In this document: piece after piece, positions 17,705-26,453 of the stretch
Layout of the letters: every line of letters starts with the position of its first letter
Position numbering within the stretch: the first letter of the stretch is position 1
Origin: Opacimonas sp014872805
Lineage (GTDB): Bacteria; Pseudomonadota; Gammaproteobacteria; Enterobacterales; Alteromonadaceae
Direction of reading: 5' to 3'
Assembly: GCA_014872805.1 (NCBI GenBank)
Contig: WKFN01000016.1
Location: 310,001-374,000 of the forward strand
DNA length: 64,000 nucleotides
Notes under the pieces: model-generated
Databases searched by the model: none
Told to the model about the DNA's origin: nothing
The model's input: the letters and a program-made list of their open reading frames with translations, nothing else
Program-made: the position numbers and the translations under genes

Positions 17705-19531
17705 TTAATTATGTAGGTGATCATATATAATTTCGGCGAGTTCCGCACTAATTCCTGGGACTTTTTCTAATTCACTGCGACTTGCCTTTTTCAAGCCTTG
17801 CAGACCGCCGGTATATTTGAGTAGACTTTGTCGTTTTTTCGGCCCCACTCCCGGTATGGACTCTAATGTCGATGTGGTTTTGACTTTTTGTCTTCGCGCT
17901 CTGTGACCTGTTATAGCAAAGCGATGTGATTCATCACGTATATGTTGAATAAGATGCAAACCAGGATCATCAGGAGACATTGGAATGGTTTCTCGACTAT
18001 AGGCCATAATCAACGTTTCTAGACCCGCTTTGCGACTGGTGCCCTTTGCCACGCCAATTAACAGCGGTTTCTTTGCATAAGGCCATTGCGCAAAATGCGC
18101 TTCAGCTTGGCTCAACTGCCCTTTGCCACCGTCTATAAAAACAATATCAGGTATTTTTGTTTCATCTTGCTGTTTGAATTTATAGCGACGACTCAGCACT
18201 TGAGCCATGGCAGCATAATCATCTCCGGGCGTAATCCCTTCAATATTGTAGCGTCTGTAATCGGAGGTTGTAGGGCCATCGCGGTTAAACACCACACATG
18301 AAGCGACCGTTTGTTGCCCTGATGTGTGAGATATGTCAAAGCACTCCATGCGCTGGATGGGTTCATCTAGTTCAAGAGTTTCCTCTAGAGATAAAACCCG
18401 CGCATGTACGGATTTTTGTGCAGCTTGTTTACTGACCAAGGCGTTTTCTGCGTTTTTGTTGGCAAGCTCGAGATATTTGCGTTTTTCCTCTCGGGCTCCC
18501 GTATAGAACTTTACCATATGTCCCGCTTTATTTCTTAACGCATCGGCAATGGTATCTAATTCATCCAACTTCATAGGTAACACTATGTGTTTGGGTATGC
18601 CTTTATTACCCGACAAATAAAACTGTACCACAAACGAACGGAACACTTCCTCACTATCCAAAATGCTGGGGACTTTAGGAAAATAGGATTTTGAACCCAA
18701 TAATTTACCATCGCGAATGAATAAGACCTGCACACAAGCATTGCCCGCAATATAAGCGTAACCAAACACATCCATTTCGGTATCTGAACCACTCACCCAT
18801 TGCTGTTCTTGCACTCGACGTAAAGCACTGATGCGATCGCGATAGCGCGCAGCAGCTTCAAAATTAAGATTGTGGCTCGCATCTTCCATGCGCTTAACAA
18901 AATTACTGATGACTTGCTGGTCTTGTCCTTTCAAAAATAACTTCGCCATTAACACTTGCTCTGTATATTCCTCATCCGAAACATGGCCTTCCACGCATGG
19001 TGCGGAGCATCTTTGCATTTGATACTGCAAACACGGGCGAGAACGAACTCGATAATAAGCGTCTTCACATTGACGTACTTGGAAGATTTTTTGAAACGAT
19101 CTTAAGCTTTCTTTCACTGACCACGCACTGGGGTATGGACCATAATATTCCCCTGCAGCCTTTTGTGGACCACGATGCATACCTATCTTAGGGTGCTTGT
19201 GTGCTGAGATATGAATAAAAGGATAAGATTTATCGTCTTTAAGTAAGACGTTGTATTTTGGTTTGTGTCGCTTAATGAGGTTATTTTCAAGAATCAGCGC
19301 TTCGGTTTCACTTTGCACAACCACAATTTCGATTTTTGCAATATTGGCAACCAGAGCTGCGGTTTTTTTGTTGTCGTAGCGTTTTCGAAAATAACTTGAG
19401 ACGCGTTTATGTAGGTTTTTGGCTTTACCAACATAAATAACGTCACCCTCAGCGTTATACATTCGATAAACGCCGGGATGATGAGTCAGGTTGTCTAAGA
19501 AGGATTGATAATCAAAATCAGTCGACGGCAT
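17705..19531 (-). CDS. uvrC: UvrABC nucleotide excision repair endonuclease subunit C
   Basis: A 608-residue UvrC of normal length. The N-terminal GIY-YIG nuclease domain (GVYRMY...VIYVGKA, about residues 19-40) makes the 3' incision. A UVR motif lies near residues 205-240, an RNase H-like domain with FDISHTSG and VFIDGGKGQL makes the 5' incision, and two helix-hairpin-helix motifs (SIPGVGPKKR, KVPGISAELA) close the protein. It acts with UvrA and UvrB on bulky DNA lesions. The ATG overlaps the uvrY stop by one base (TAATG). Confidence 0.97.
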   Translation of the reverse strand: MPSTDFDYQSFLDNLTHHPGVYRMYNAEGDVIYVGKAKNLHKRVSSYFRKRYDNKKTAALVANIAKIEIVVVQSETEALILENNLIKRHKPKYNVLLKDDKSYPFIHISAHKHPKIGMHRGPQKAAGEYYGPYPSAWSVKESLRSFQKIFQVRQCEDAYYRVRSRPCLQYQMQRCSAPCVEGHVSDEEYTEQVLMAKLFLKGQDQQVISNFVKRMEDASHNLNFEAAARYRDRISALRRVQEQQWVSGSDTEMDVFGYAYIAGNACVQVLFIRDGKLLGSKSYFPKVPSILDSEEVFRSFVVQFYLSGNKGIPKHIVLPMKLDELDTIADALRNKAGHMVKFYTGAREEKRKYLELANKNAENALVSKQAAQKSVHARVLSLEETLELDEPIQRMECFDISHTSGQQTVASCVVFNRDGPTTSDYRRYNIEGITPGDDYAAMAQVLSRRYKFKQQDETKIPDIVFIDGGKGQLSQAEAHFAQWPYAKKPLLIGVAKGTSRKAGLETLIMAYSRETIPMSPDDPGLHLIQHIRDESHRFAITGHRARRQKVKTTSTLESIPGVGPKKRQSLLKYTGGLQGLKKASRSELEKVPGISAELAEIIYDHLHN

Positions 19532-20175
19532 TACACGAATTCGGAAGAAATCAACTTATAGCGCAAGGCCAAGTGAGTTAATTCTACATCCGTGTTGATA
19601 TCAAGCTTATCGAACATGCGATAGCGGTAAGTATTTACAGTCTTTGCTGAAATATTGAGCGACTTTGCAATCTCGGGGACACGCTGTCCTTTTACTAACA
19701 TCAATGTAATTTCGAGCTCACGATCGGATAATTGCTCAAAAGGATTCGCGTCGTCAAAGTCCAATTTGCCAATGGCGATTTGTTGAGCAATATCAGGAGC
19801 AACATACTTTTGTCCAGCATGAACCTTTTGGATACAACGGATCATTTCCTCAGGCTCCGCATCTTTGGTGATAAAACCAAAGGCGCCCATGTGCATGACT
19901 TTGCTCGGAATAGGGTTTTCGGTGTGCATTGACAGACAGATTACGCGCGTGTTTTCTGGCATGCGCGCGATTTGTTTAGTTGCTTCTAAGCCACCAATGC
20001 CTGGCATATTGACATCCATCAATACAATATCCGGTGCATCTTTACGACATATACGTATGGCTTCCTCGCCAGACCTGGCTTCAGCAACCACCTTAAAATT
20101 AGGTACTTCTTGCAAAATTAAGCGTAATCCTGCACGAACTAACTCGTGGTCGTCTACCAGTAAAATTTTAACCAT
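19531..20175 (-). CDS. uvrY: UvrY/GacA-type response regulator
   Basis: A 214-residue NarL/LuxR-family regulator. The receiver domain carries the acidic pocket (DD at 8-9), phospho-acceptor D54 in VLMDVNMPG and a conserved lysine. The C-terminal LuxR-type helix-turn-helix holds LVKGQRVPEIAKSLNISAKTVN. It very closely resembles E. coli UvrY, the partner of BarA, which controls CsrB/C-type small RNAs. I chose ATG 20175 because it fits the family start MVKILLVDDHELV and has AAGG 9 nt upstream; ATG 20184 is also in frame. No barA or csr RNA is seen nearby. Confidence 0.95.
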   Translation of the reverse strand: MVKILLVDDHELVRAGLRLILQEVPNFKVVAEARSGEEAIRICRKDAPDIVLMDVNMPGIGGLEATKQIARMPENTRVICLSMHTENPIPSKVMHMGAFGFITKDAEPEEMIRCIQKVHAGQKYVAPDIAQQIAIGKLDFDDANPFEQLSDRELEITLMLVKGQRVPEIAKSLNISAKTVNTYRYRMFDKLDINTDVELTHLALRYKLISSEFV

Positions 20176-20387
20176 GTCCCTCATCCTTAACTGTATACCT
20201 TTTAAATATACATATACTTCTCACTCAAATACAGTTTTTTTATATATAAATACGGTTATCGAAAAAAGTTTTCGTTTCAAAATGATGATATCAAGGGTAT
20301 CTTATGCCAGTTTTCTTAAGGTATATATTATAAAAAAGTAAACTAAGACACACTACACTACTTATTAAAATAACAAGGTTAATTTTC

Positions 20388-20675
20388 GTGAAATACATAT
20401 CAGAGCCTCAGCATCTGGGGCACTTGCTCAGAAACATACGCCATTCTTTGGGTTTTACACGCGAGCGGATGGCTGACATTTTAGGTGTCACAGAGCGTAC
20501 AATACAGAATTATGAAACAGGCAGCACCCGACTGACAATAGAGAACTGGGTGCGGTGTATTGCAATCGTGGAGAGACAAGTCCAAGATGCTGATAGAGCG
20601 ATTAACCGCAAAAGTATTCCCACAGAAGTCGCCAAGATTGTTGAAACCATTTTGGATGAAGATTGCTACCAATAG
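20388..20675 (+). CDS. small XRE-family helix-turn-helix protein
   Basis: A 95-residue protein whose middle (about residues 12-60) is an XRE/Cro-type helix-turn-helix: LRNIRHSLGFTRERMADILG followed by VTERTIQNYETGSTRL. The rest is a short helical tail. It starts with GTG at 20388, which has AAGG 9 nt upstream. It stands alone between uvrY (divergent) and tRNA-Ser, with its own terminator, and no toxin or phage gene lies nearby. The target is unknown. It could be a housekeeping small regulator or a leftover of a mobile element; I cannot decide. Confidence 0.8.
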   Translation: MKYISEPQHLGHLLRNIRHSLGFTRERMADILGVTERTIQNYETGSTRLTIENWVRCIAIVERQVQDADRAINRKSIPTEVAKIVETILDEDCYQ

Positions 20676-20688
20676 TCTTTAAAAACAT

Positions 20689-20713
20689 AAAAGCAATTTA
20701 AGTTGCTTTTATT
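20689..20713 (+). terminator. rho-independent terminator after the XRE gene
   Basis: An 8-bp stem, AAAAGCAA (20689-20696) with TTGCTTTT (20703-20710), and a short loop, starting 13 nt after the stop. The A/T-rich stem with its T run looks like an intrinsic terminator. Confidence 0.65.
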
Positions 20714-20763
20714 GTATTTGTTGGAACCCACAGGACCTCATCTCATCCCTCAAACCTTGAACA

Positions 20764-20795
20764 CAAAAAAACCCGCGACAATCGCGGGTTTTTTT
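20764..20795 (-). terminator. strong terminator after tRNA-Ser
   Basis: The stem CCCGCGA (20772-20778) pairs with TCGCGGG (20782-20788) around a 3-nt loop. A run lies on the left and T run on the right, so it can work in both directions. On the minus strand it begins about 6 nt after the tRNA-Ser CCA end. Confidence 0.85.
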
Positions 20796-20800
20796 GTATT

Positions 20801-20892
20801 TGGCGGAGAGGGAGGGATTCGAACCCCCGGAAGGTTTGACCCTTCGCCTGATTTCAAGTCAGGTGCATTCAGCCGGACTCTGCCACCTCTCC
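20801..20892 (-). tRNA. tRNA-Ser (anticodon TGA)
   Basis: A 92-nt class II tRNA including CCA, acceptor stem GGAGAGG, a long variable arm and the anticodon loop CTTGAAA giving TGA. It lies next to yccA, as serT does in E. coli. Confidence 0.97.
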
Positions 20893-20905
20893 GTAAGAGA
20901 TGCGC

Positions 20906-20934
20906 ATATTAAAGAGAGACCGAGGCTTTGTAAA
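20906..20934 (-). promoter_or_regulatory. sigma-70 promoter of tRNA-Ser
   Basis: On the minus strand -35 TTTACA (20929-20934), a 17-nt spacer and -10 TAATAT (20906-20911), followed by the discriminator GCGCATC. It lies about 14 nt before the mature tRNA 5' end. Confidence 0.75.
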
Positions 20935-21104
20935 GGAAAAATTCATTTTTTTTAATCGTTTGACGAAGAAATGTGCATGTTGCGCAAAATTTCCACTAGA
21001 CTAGGGCTTTGCGACTTATTTACCATCGAAAAACCTTGAAAAATGAACAAAAGTCTATAAATTTAGTCATAGAAATAGTTCGCTTTAATCCATTGGAGGA
21101 AAAC

Positions 21105-21770
21105 ATGAACAGAGATACGGTATATAGTGCTTCGCAACCGTCTGTTTTAGAAACAAACAAGGTATTACGCAATACCTATATGTTATTAGCCATGACCATG
21201 CTATTTAGTGCAGTATGTGCTGGTGTAGCAATGATGGTAGGGATCGGTCCTATCGCAAGTATTGCCATGACGATTGGCGCATTTGTCATGTTGTTTGTGG
21301 TAAACAGCAAAGCAGACAAAGCATCTGGCCTATTTTGGATTTTTGCTTTCACTGGTTTAATGGGTGGCTCGCTGGGTTACATCTTAAACTTCTACGTTGG
21401 CCTTGCAGGTGGTCCTTTCATCATTATGCAAGCGCTTGGCGCAACAGCGTTAGTTTTCTTTGCTTTATCAGCTTATGTTCTGACTACTAAGAAAGATTTT
21501 AGCTTCCTAGGCGGTTTCTTAATGGTTGGTTTGGTAGTCGTGATAGTGGCAGCCCTGGCAAACATTTTCTTTGCAGTACCAGCTATCAGCATGGCAATCA
21601 GCTCTGCTATCGTATTTATCATGTCTGGTTTGATCTTGTTTGATACCAGCCGCATCATTCACGGCGGTGAAACCAACTACATCCGTGCAACAGTAAGTAT
21701 GTATTTGAATATTTATAACTTGTTCACATCAATTTTGCACTTACTTGGCATCTTTGGTAGTGATGATTAA
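21105..21770 (+). CDS. yccA: Bax inhibitor-1/YccA family membrane protein
   Basis: A 221-residue membrane protein with seven hydrophobic helices. It matches E. coli YccA in the LETNKVLRNTYMLLAMT start, the ALVFFALSAYVLTTKKDFSFLGG middle region (read here only as a pattern) and the IHGGETNYIRATVS end. YccA interacts with and modulates the FtsH protease at the inner membrane. The ATG at 21105 has a strong GGAGG 7 nt upstream; the open frame before it is not coding. It lies between tRNA-Ser and the tus genes, with its own terminator. Confidence 0.93.
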   Translation: MNRDTVYSASQPSVLETNKVLRNTYMLLAMTMLFSAVCAGVAMMVGIGPIASIAMTIGAFVMLFVVNSKADKASGLFWIFAFTGLMGGSLGYILNFYVGLAGGPFIIMQALGATALVFFALSAYVLTTKKDFSFLGGFLMVGLVVVIVAALANIFFAVPAISMAISSAIVFIMSGLILFDTSRIIHGGETNYIRATVSMYLNIYNLFTSILHLLGIFGSDD

Positions 21771-21791
21771 TCACCATAACTAACGTATACT

Positions 21792-21816
21792 ACGCCCCAT
21801 TATTTGGGGCGTTTTT
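21792..21816 (+). terminator. rho-independent terminator after yccA
   Basis: A perfect 8-bp stem, ACGCCCCA (21792-21799) with TGGGGCGT (21805-21812), a 5-nt loop and TTTTATTT after it, starting 22 nt after the yccA stop. Confidence 0.88.
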
Positions 21817-21839
21817 ATTTGTATTGAGATACATTGAGT

Positions 21840-22157
21840 ATGACATTGAATCGCAAAAGCTTGCTCATCACCACTGAGTTAACCCGTCAAAATATTTTAG
21901 ATTTATTAAAACTCACCTTACATGATGTGAATCAGATCTTTTTTTATGGTCAAGCTCTGGCTTCTATTCAGCATATGTCCTTAGGCCATAAGATCCAATT
22001 ACATCAATGGGCACTACAAGCGGATACAGTTGGTTATTGTGGTTCGGTGGTGGCTCGCTATGATTGCCATGATATGCAATTACATCATTGGCAAGAGTAT
22101 GGTTTGACCGAATTTTACGCCAAATTACACGATGCTAACGCATTGGAGCAGTTCTAA
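21840..22157 (+). CDS. tusD: TusD-like sulfurtransferase subunit (DsrE family, short)
   Basis: A 105-residue protein, shorter than the usual 128 or so of TusD. NQIFFYGQAL corresponds to the VFFYREG region of E. coli TusD, and the end HDANALEQF fits the family end with VQF. C67 in GYCGS aligns with the sulfur-carrying cysteine of TusD. The TusBCD complex relays persulfide sulfur from TusA to TusE for 2-thiouridine in tRNA. The GPYG-type loop near the N-terminus seems to be lost. The ATG has only a weak ribosome-binding site. The stop overlaps tusC by one base. Confidence 0.72.
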   Translation: MTLNRKSLLITTELTRQNILDLLKLTLHDVNQIFFYGQALASIQHMSLGHKIQLHQWALQADTVGYCGSVVARYDCHDMQLHHWQEYGLTEFYAKLHDANALEQF

Positions 22158-22468
22158 TGGCAGTTGTATTAGTTAGATGGCATCAGGAAAACGGTTTTTG
22201 CCACTGTATGGACGTATTTGAATTTGTCGCAGCAGCTGGCAATGTTGGACATGAAGTAATACTGGTGATTTCAGGTAAGGCACTGCAATATCTTTCAGTG
22301 GATTATGTGGATGACGTCTCCGGTAAATCCACACGTAAAATACTCAGTAGCTTACCCTTATACGACGTTGAAAACATTTATCTTAGCGAGTCTGTGCTAG
22401 ACACGCCTCAATGGATAAAGGTAGGTATTCCAAAAGACTTAAAATTTGATTATGAGGTGAAGTTTTGA
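22157..22468 (+). CDS. tusC: TusC-like sulfur relay subunit (DsrF family)
   Basis: A 103-residue protein, somewhat shorter than TusC (about 119). The block SLPLYDVENIYLSESVLD corresponds to the LGLYDIEQCWVCAASL region of E. coli TusC, and the C-terminal YEVKF to its YDVILRF end. TusC is a structural, not cysteine-reactive, subunit of the TusBCD heterohexamer. The N-terminus (RWHQENGFCHCMDVFEF) differs from the usual HGTAAGREGLDA stretch. It overlaps both neighbours by one base. I could not find a tusB gene after it. Confidence 0.68.
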   Translation: MAVVLVRWHQENGFCHCMDVFEFVAAAGNVGHEVILVISGKALQYLSVDYVDDVSGKSTRKILSSLPLYDVENIYLSESVLDTPQWIKVGIPKDLKFDYEVKF

Positions 22469-22800
22469 TGGGTTATCAGTGTGGTGACCAGTATATTGCT
22501 ACCGATGAGCACGGGTACTTGCTCAATCACACTCAATGGAGTGAAACATTAGCCGAAATCATTGCGCGGTCTGAGAACATTGAACTCACCGATGCACATT
22601 GGCAGATCATTCGCTTTGTGCGAGCGTTTTATGAGCAATACGATACTAGCCCAGCCATTAGAGCGTTAGTCAAAGCTCTGGCTAATGAATTTGGTCCAGA
22701 AGTTGGAAACAGTCGACACTTACAACGATTGCTTCCAAAGGGTCCTGCCAAATTGGCAAGCAAACTGGCAGGTTTACCTAAACCCGCCAAGTGTCTGTAG
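22468..22800 (+). CDS. tusE: sulfurtransferase TusE (DsrC family)
   Basis: A 110-residue DsrC/TusE protein. The conserved HWQIIRFVRAFYEQYDTSPAIR and RLLPKGPAKLASKLAGLPKP stretches and the penultimate cysteine C109 are all present, so it can accept sulfur and pass it to MnmA for 2-thiouridine synthesis in tRNA. ATG 22468 overlaps the tusC stop (TGATG). It ends 4 nt before the convergent serS. This is the best conserved member of the cluster. Confidence 0.94.
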   Translation: MGYQCGDQYIATDEHGYLLNHTQWSETLAEIIARSENIELTDAHWQIIRFVRAFYEQYDTSPAIRALVKALANEFGPEVGNSRHLQRLLPKGPAKLASKLAGLPKPAKCL

Positions 22801-22804
22801 ACGA

Positions 22805-24103
22805 TTACACCTTTACAGTAATGCGTTCTTGTCCATTCATGTAAGGGCGTAACACCTCAGGTATTACCACACTACCATCAGCCTCTTGGTAGTTTTCAAG
22901 CACTGCCACAAGTGTTCTGCCTACTGCCAAGCCTGAACCATTAAGAGTATGCACCAATTCTGGCTTTTTAGCGCCTTTCGCTCTAAAGCGAGCCTGCATA
23001 CGTCGCGCTTGAAAGTCCAGCATATTTGAACAAGAAGATATTTCGCGATAAGTATCTTGCGCCGGTAACCAAACTTCCAGATCATAAGTTTTGCAAGAAC
23101 CGAAGCCCATATCACCAGTACACAGGAGTACTTTCCGATATGGTAGCTGCAACGCCTGTAAAATACCCTCCGCATGACCGGTAAGTTCTTCAAGTGCCGC
23201 AAAAGAGTCTTCCGGTTTGACAATTTGCACCATTTCAACTTTATCAAATTGGTGTTGGCGAATAAGTCCTTTAGTGTCGCGTCCATAGCTTCCTGCCTCA
23301 CTGCGGAAACAGGGAGTGTGCGCGGTCATTTTGAGTGGCAAATCCGCCTCATCAATGATGGTGTCACGCACGATATTAGTTAATGGTACTTCTGCCGTCG
23401 GGATCAAACACAAGCCCTGCCCCTCTTCGGTAGCAGGCTTGGTATGAAACAAGTCTTCACCAAACTTGGGTAACTGCCCGGTACCGTATAAACTGTCGTG
23501 ATTGACCAGATACGGCACATACATCTCTGCATAGCCATTAATTTGGGTGTGCTGATCCAACATAAATTGGGTCAATGCTCGATGCAATCTGGCCACATCG
23601 CCTTTCATGACAACAAATCGAGAGCCAGTAAGCTTTACTGAACTGCCAAAATCTAATCCGTTGTCTAACGCTTCGCTGATTGCGACGTGGTCTTTTGCTT
23701 CAAAATCAAACTCAGTGGGCTCACCAAAACGCGATATTTCCACATTATCCGCTTCATCTTTACCTTCGGGAACACTTTCATGAGGCAAGTTTGGAATGCC
23801 GGCTACGATTGCATCAATTTGTACTAGCACGGTTTCAAGTTCGGCTTTGGCAGCATCCAAATCATCACCAAGTTGTCCAACTTGAGCCAACAATGGGGCA
23901 ATATCTTCACCAGCCGCTTTCGCTTTACCGATACTCTTAGAACGCACATTTCGCTCATTTTGCAATTCTTGGGTTTTGACTTGTAACGCTTTACGTTTTT
24001 CTTCAAGGGACGCAAAAGCCACTGTATCTAATTCAAATCCACGTTGAGCTAATCGCTTGGCCGTATTGTCTAAGTCATCGCGCAATAATCTTGCATCTAG
24101 CAT
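22805..24103 (-). CDS. serS: seryl-tRNA synthetase
   Basis: A 432-residue class II aminoacyl-tRNA synthetase. The N-terminal antiparallel coiled-coil arm (about residues 30-100, rich in E, K, Q and A) grips the long arm of tRNA-Ser. The catalytic domain has motif 2 (PCFRSEAGSYGRDTKGLIRQHQF, in two parts) and motif 3 (GSGLAVGRTLVAVLEN). It charges tRNA-Ser and tRNA-Sec with serine. It is last in the ftsK-lolA-rarA-crcB-serS gene row, 8 nt after crcB. The tus cluster converges on it without a visible terminator. Confidence 0.97.
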   Translation of the reverse strand: MLDARLLRDDLDNTAKRLAQRGFELDTVAFASLEEKRKALQVKTQELQNERNVRSKSIGKAKAAGEDIAPLLAQVGQLGDDLDAAKAELETVLVQIDAIVAGIPNLPHESVPEGKDEADNVEISRFGEPTEFDFEAKDHVAISEALDNGLDFGSSVKLTGSRFVVMKGDVARLHRALTQFMLDQHTQINGYAEMYVPYLVNHDSLYGTGQLPKFGEDLFHTKPATEEGQGLCLIPTAEVPLTNIVRDTIIDEADLPLKMTAHTPCFRSEAGSYGRDTKGLIRQHQFDKVEMVQIVKPEDSFAALEELTGHAEGILQALQLPYRKVLLCTGDMGFGSCKTYDLEVWLPAQDTYREISSCSNMLDFQARRMQARFRAKGAKKPELVHTLNGSGLAVGRTLVAVLENYQEADGSVVIPEVLRPYMNGQERITVKV

Positions 24104-24110
24104 GTCGTGC

Positions 24111-24482
24111 TTATCCTTTCATAATGTGAAGCGCTAACCACGTCATACTGAGACAACAGACGAGGTTAAGTACAATGTTAAGTATGGCTTTGCTGTACTG
24201 CTCAAGTTGCAGTAATGCAACGGTGTCTAATGAGAACGTTGAAAATGTGGTTAGAGCGCCGAGCACACCAACCATCACAAAGCCTTTGATAAAAGTATCG
24301 GAATTATCCGGAAGTTGTTGGGCATAAGCAAGTGCTATTCCCAATAAAAATGAGCCAATGACGTTAACCGTTAACGTCCCAAAAGGAAAATCTTTTCCTA
24401 ACACAGCCATGACTTGATTGCTGATCACAAATCGCAACAAGGCGCCTAATGCCCCCCCTAAAGCCACCCATACGTATATCAT
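24111..24482 (-). CDS. crcB: fluoride efflux channel CrcB/Fluc
   Basis: A 123-residue protein with four transmembrane helices. It shows the Fluc signatures GGALGALLRF near the N-terminus, FPFGTLTVNVIGSFLLG and GVLGALTTFSTFS, including the conserved asparagine and the phenylalanine box of the fluoride pore. It works as a dual-topology dimer that exports fluoride. Its ATG overlaps the rarA stop by 4 bases. I see no fluoride riboswitch; it is simply part of the operon. Confidence 0.94.
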   Translation of the reverse strand: MIYVWVALGGALGALLRFVISNQVMAVLGKDFPFGTLTVNVIGSFLLGIALAYAQQLPDNSDTFIKGFVMVGVLGALTTFSTFSLDTVALLQLEQYSKAILNIVLNLVCCLSMTWLALHIMKG

Positions 24483-25759
24483 GACGATTTAACCTTTGTT
24501 TCTAAATGCTTAAGATATGCTATTTTTTCCAATAGTTTTTTTTCTAATCCGCGATCATTTGGTTGATAAAAATCACCTTGCACCCCTTCAGGCAAATACA
24601 TCTGCCCTGGCGAGAAAGCATTCGGCTCATTATGCGCATAGCGATATTCCACACCATGACCTTGTCGCTTTGCAAGTGCGGTGGGAGCATTGCGAAGATG
24701 CATAGGTACCGGATCGTTGACCGAGTTTGCAGCGCTGTGTTTAGCCTTCTTAAAAGCAGTATAGAGTGCATTACTTTTTGGTGCTAGGGCGCAGTATACA
24801 CAGGCCTGTGCAATGGCTCGCTCCCCTTCTGCCGCACCCACTCGATGATAGGTATCCCATGCATCCAAACACAATGAAAGTGCTTTTGGATCGGCTAAGC
24901 CAATATCTTCTGAAGCAATAGCCAGTAAGCGTCGCATGATGGGCGTCGGATCCGTACTGGCTTGTAAAAACCGAGCGAACCAATACAAAGCTCCGTCGCT
25001 AGAGGAACCTCGAACCGATTTGTGAAACGCAGACAACATATCGTAATAATGGTCACCGTCTTTATCAAAATGCGGAATAGCGGCTCCGGCAGCCGCTTGC
25101 ACATCAACAAGTTCAATGACTGTCCCATTTGCCTTGCCCACAGACGCAAGCTCCAAACACAGTAATGCTTTTCGCGCATCGCCATTGGCAACGTGGACAA
25201 TGGCAGCTAACGCGCTATCAGCTATCGCCAATGATTGCTCAGATAAAACGGCATCTTGTTGTAACGCTCGGCTCAATAAAGAGCGAATATCCTGTTCTGT
25301 TAACGCTTCTAAGACGTAGACTCGAGTTCTCGATAGTAATGCATTATTGCAAGAAAAAGACGGGTTTTCTGTCGTTGCACCAATAAAAGTAATCAATCCC
25401 GATTCAATCGCAGGTAAGAACGCATCTTGCTGTGCTTTATTAAAACGATGTACTTCATCAACAAACACCACGGTTGCGTATTGCTGAGCTTGCACAAGGG
25501 CTTGACGAATGTCTTTCACTCCTGCATCAATAGCCGACAATTTAATAAGTTGTGCGTTAGCGTGTTGCGCCATGATATCGGCTAAGGTCGTTTTACCTGT
25601 GCCTGGCGGCCCCCATAATATACACGAGTGCAATTCACCTTGTTTAATCGCTTTGAATAAAGGTTGGTCTTTGCCAAGAATATGCTGTTGTCCGACATAG
25701 GTATCTAATGTATGCGGGCGCATGCGTTCTGCAAGTGGAGCCACAGGTGCAGTAGTCAT
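24479..25759 (-). CDS. rarA: replication-associated recombination protein A (AAA+ ATPase)
   Basis: A 426-residue AAA+ clamp-loader-like ATPase. The Walker A motif GPPGTGKTT lies near residue 50, Walker B FVDEVHRFN and sensor 1 GATTENPSF follow, and the C-terminal tetramerisation domain contains YRYAHNEPNAFSPGQ. RarA (MgsA) acts at stalled replication forks with SSB. It starts 4 nt after the lolA stop on the minus strand and overlaps crcB. Length and motifs are normal. Confidence 0.96.
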   Translation of the reverse strand: MTTAPVAPLAERMRPHTLDTYVGQQHILGKDQPLFKAIKQGELHSCILWGPPGTGKTTLADIMAQHANAQLIKLSAIDAGVKDIRQALVQAQQYATVVFVDEVHRFNKAQQDAFLPAIESGLITFIGATTENPSFSCNNALLSRTRVYVLEALTEQDIRSLLSRALQQDAVLSEQSLAIADSALAAIVHVANGDARKALLCLELASVGKANGTVIELVDVQAAAGAAIPHFDKDGDHYYDMLSAFHKSVRGSSSDGALYWFARFLQASTDPTPIMRRLLAIASEDIGLADPKALSLCLDAWDTYHRVGAAEGERAIAQACVYCALAPKSNALYTAFKKAKHSAANSVNDPVPMHLRNAPTALAKRQGHGVEYRYAHNEPNAFSPGQMYLPEGVQGDFYQPNDRGLEKKLLEKIAYLKHLETKVKSS

Positions 25760-25762
25760 ATC

Positions 25763-26443
25763 CTAGATACCGCTTTGGTCGTCTACGACAAAATGTTCAG
25801 GTGTTGAAAAAACAAAGGTATCAAATGGCAACGGCTGGTCTTCTTTTATGTTATCAAAGACAAACTGAGTCCTATTTTCTTGCCCATCAAAAACCTGTAC
25901 CTCTTTGAGTTGGTCATTGATAAACACCAATGTGACTACCTCATTTGCACTGCCCTCGTCACGGTTTTTCACAATGAAGGTGCGTGTTGCAATGTGTGGT
26001 TCATACTCGACGGTCACTGCAAATTGTACCCACACCTCTGGGTCATTGGTGCTTAGCAACATCATTGGATGATCATCGACTAAGTTGGCTTGATTATAAA
26101 TAGAGACTTGCTCTAAAAACATATCGGCATAAGTGATTTTAGAACCATTGGCAACCAGAATCGTTTCATCTGGAGTCAGCGCATGCCAACGTAATTGCTC
26201 AGGCCTGGCCATTTTAATAGTACCTGTGCTTTGCTGGACTAAGCTGCCTTCAGAGTTTCTGACCTCCTGGTTAAAGTCAGCTTGATATGTTTTAAAACGG
26301 TTAAGTACCGCTTGTAGTTGTGCTTTTGCATCTACTAGAGCAGCACTTTGTTTGGAAGTATGCTGTTCTGTCGGACTTGCAAATGCCCCAAACACAGTAA
26401 CAAACATAGTTATGAAAATAATTTGACCCATAATATGTCGCAT
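25763..26443 (-). CDS. lolA: outer-membrane lipoprotein carrier protein LolA
   Basis: A 226-residue periplasmic protein. A signal peptide (MRHIMGQIIFITMFVTVFGAFA) is followed by the LolA fold, with the typical FKTYQADFNQEV and GTIKMARPEQLRWH stretches. LolA ferries lipoproteins from LolCDE to LolB. I chose ATG 26443, preceded by AGGG, because the frame upstream runs into the end of ftsK and does not look like signal peptide. It lies between ftsK and rarA, the common gammaproteobacterial order. Confidence 0.94.
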   Translation of the reverse strand: MRHIMGQIIFITMFVTVFGAFASPTEQHTSKQSAALVDAKAQLQAVLNRFKTYQADFNQEVRNSEGSLVQQSTGTIKMARPEQLRWHALTPDETILVANGSKITYADMFLEQVSIYNQANLVDDHPMMLLSTNDPEVWVQFAVTVEYEPHIATRTFIVKNRDEGSANEVVTLVFINDQLKEVQVFDGQENRTQFVFDNIKEDQPLPFDTFVFSTPEHFVVDDQSGI

Positions 26444-26453
26444 GCAATTACCC

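Noticed and set aside
20703..20912. 69-codon plus-strand frame
   Set aside because: It reads across the tRNA-Ser gene and its terminator on the opposite strand, a well-known artefact.
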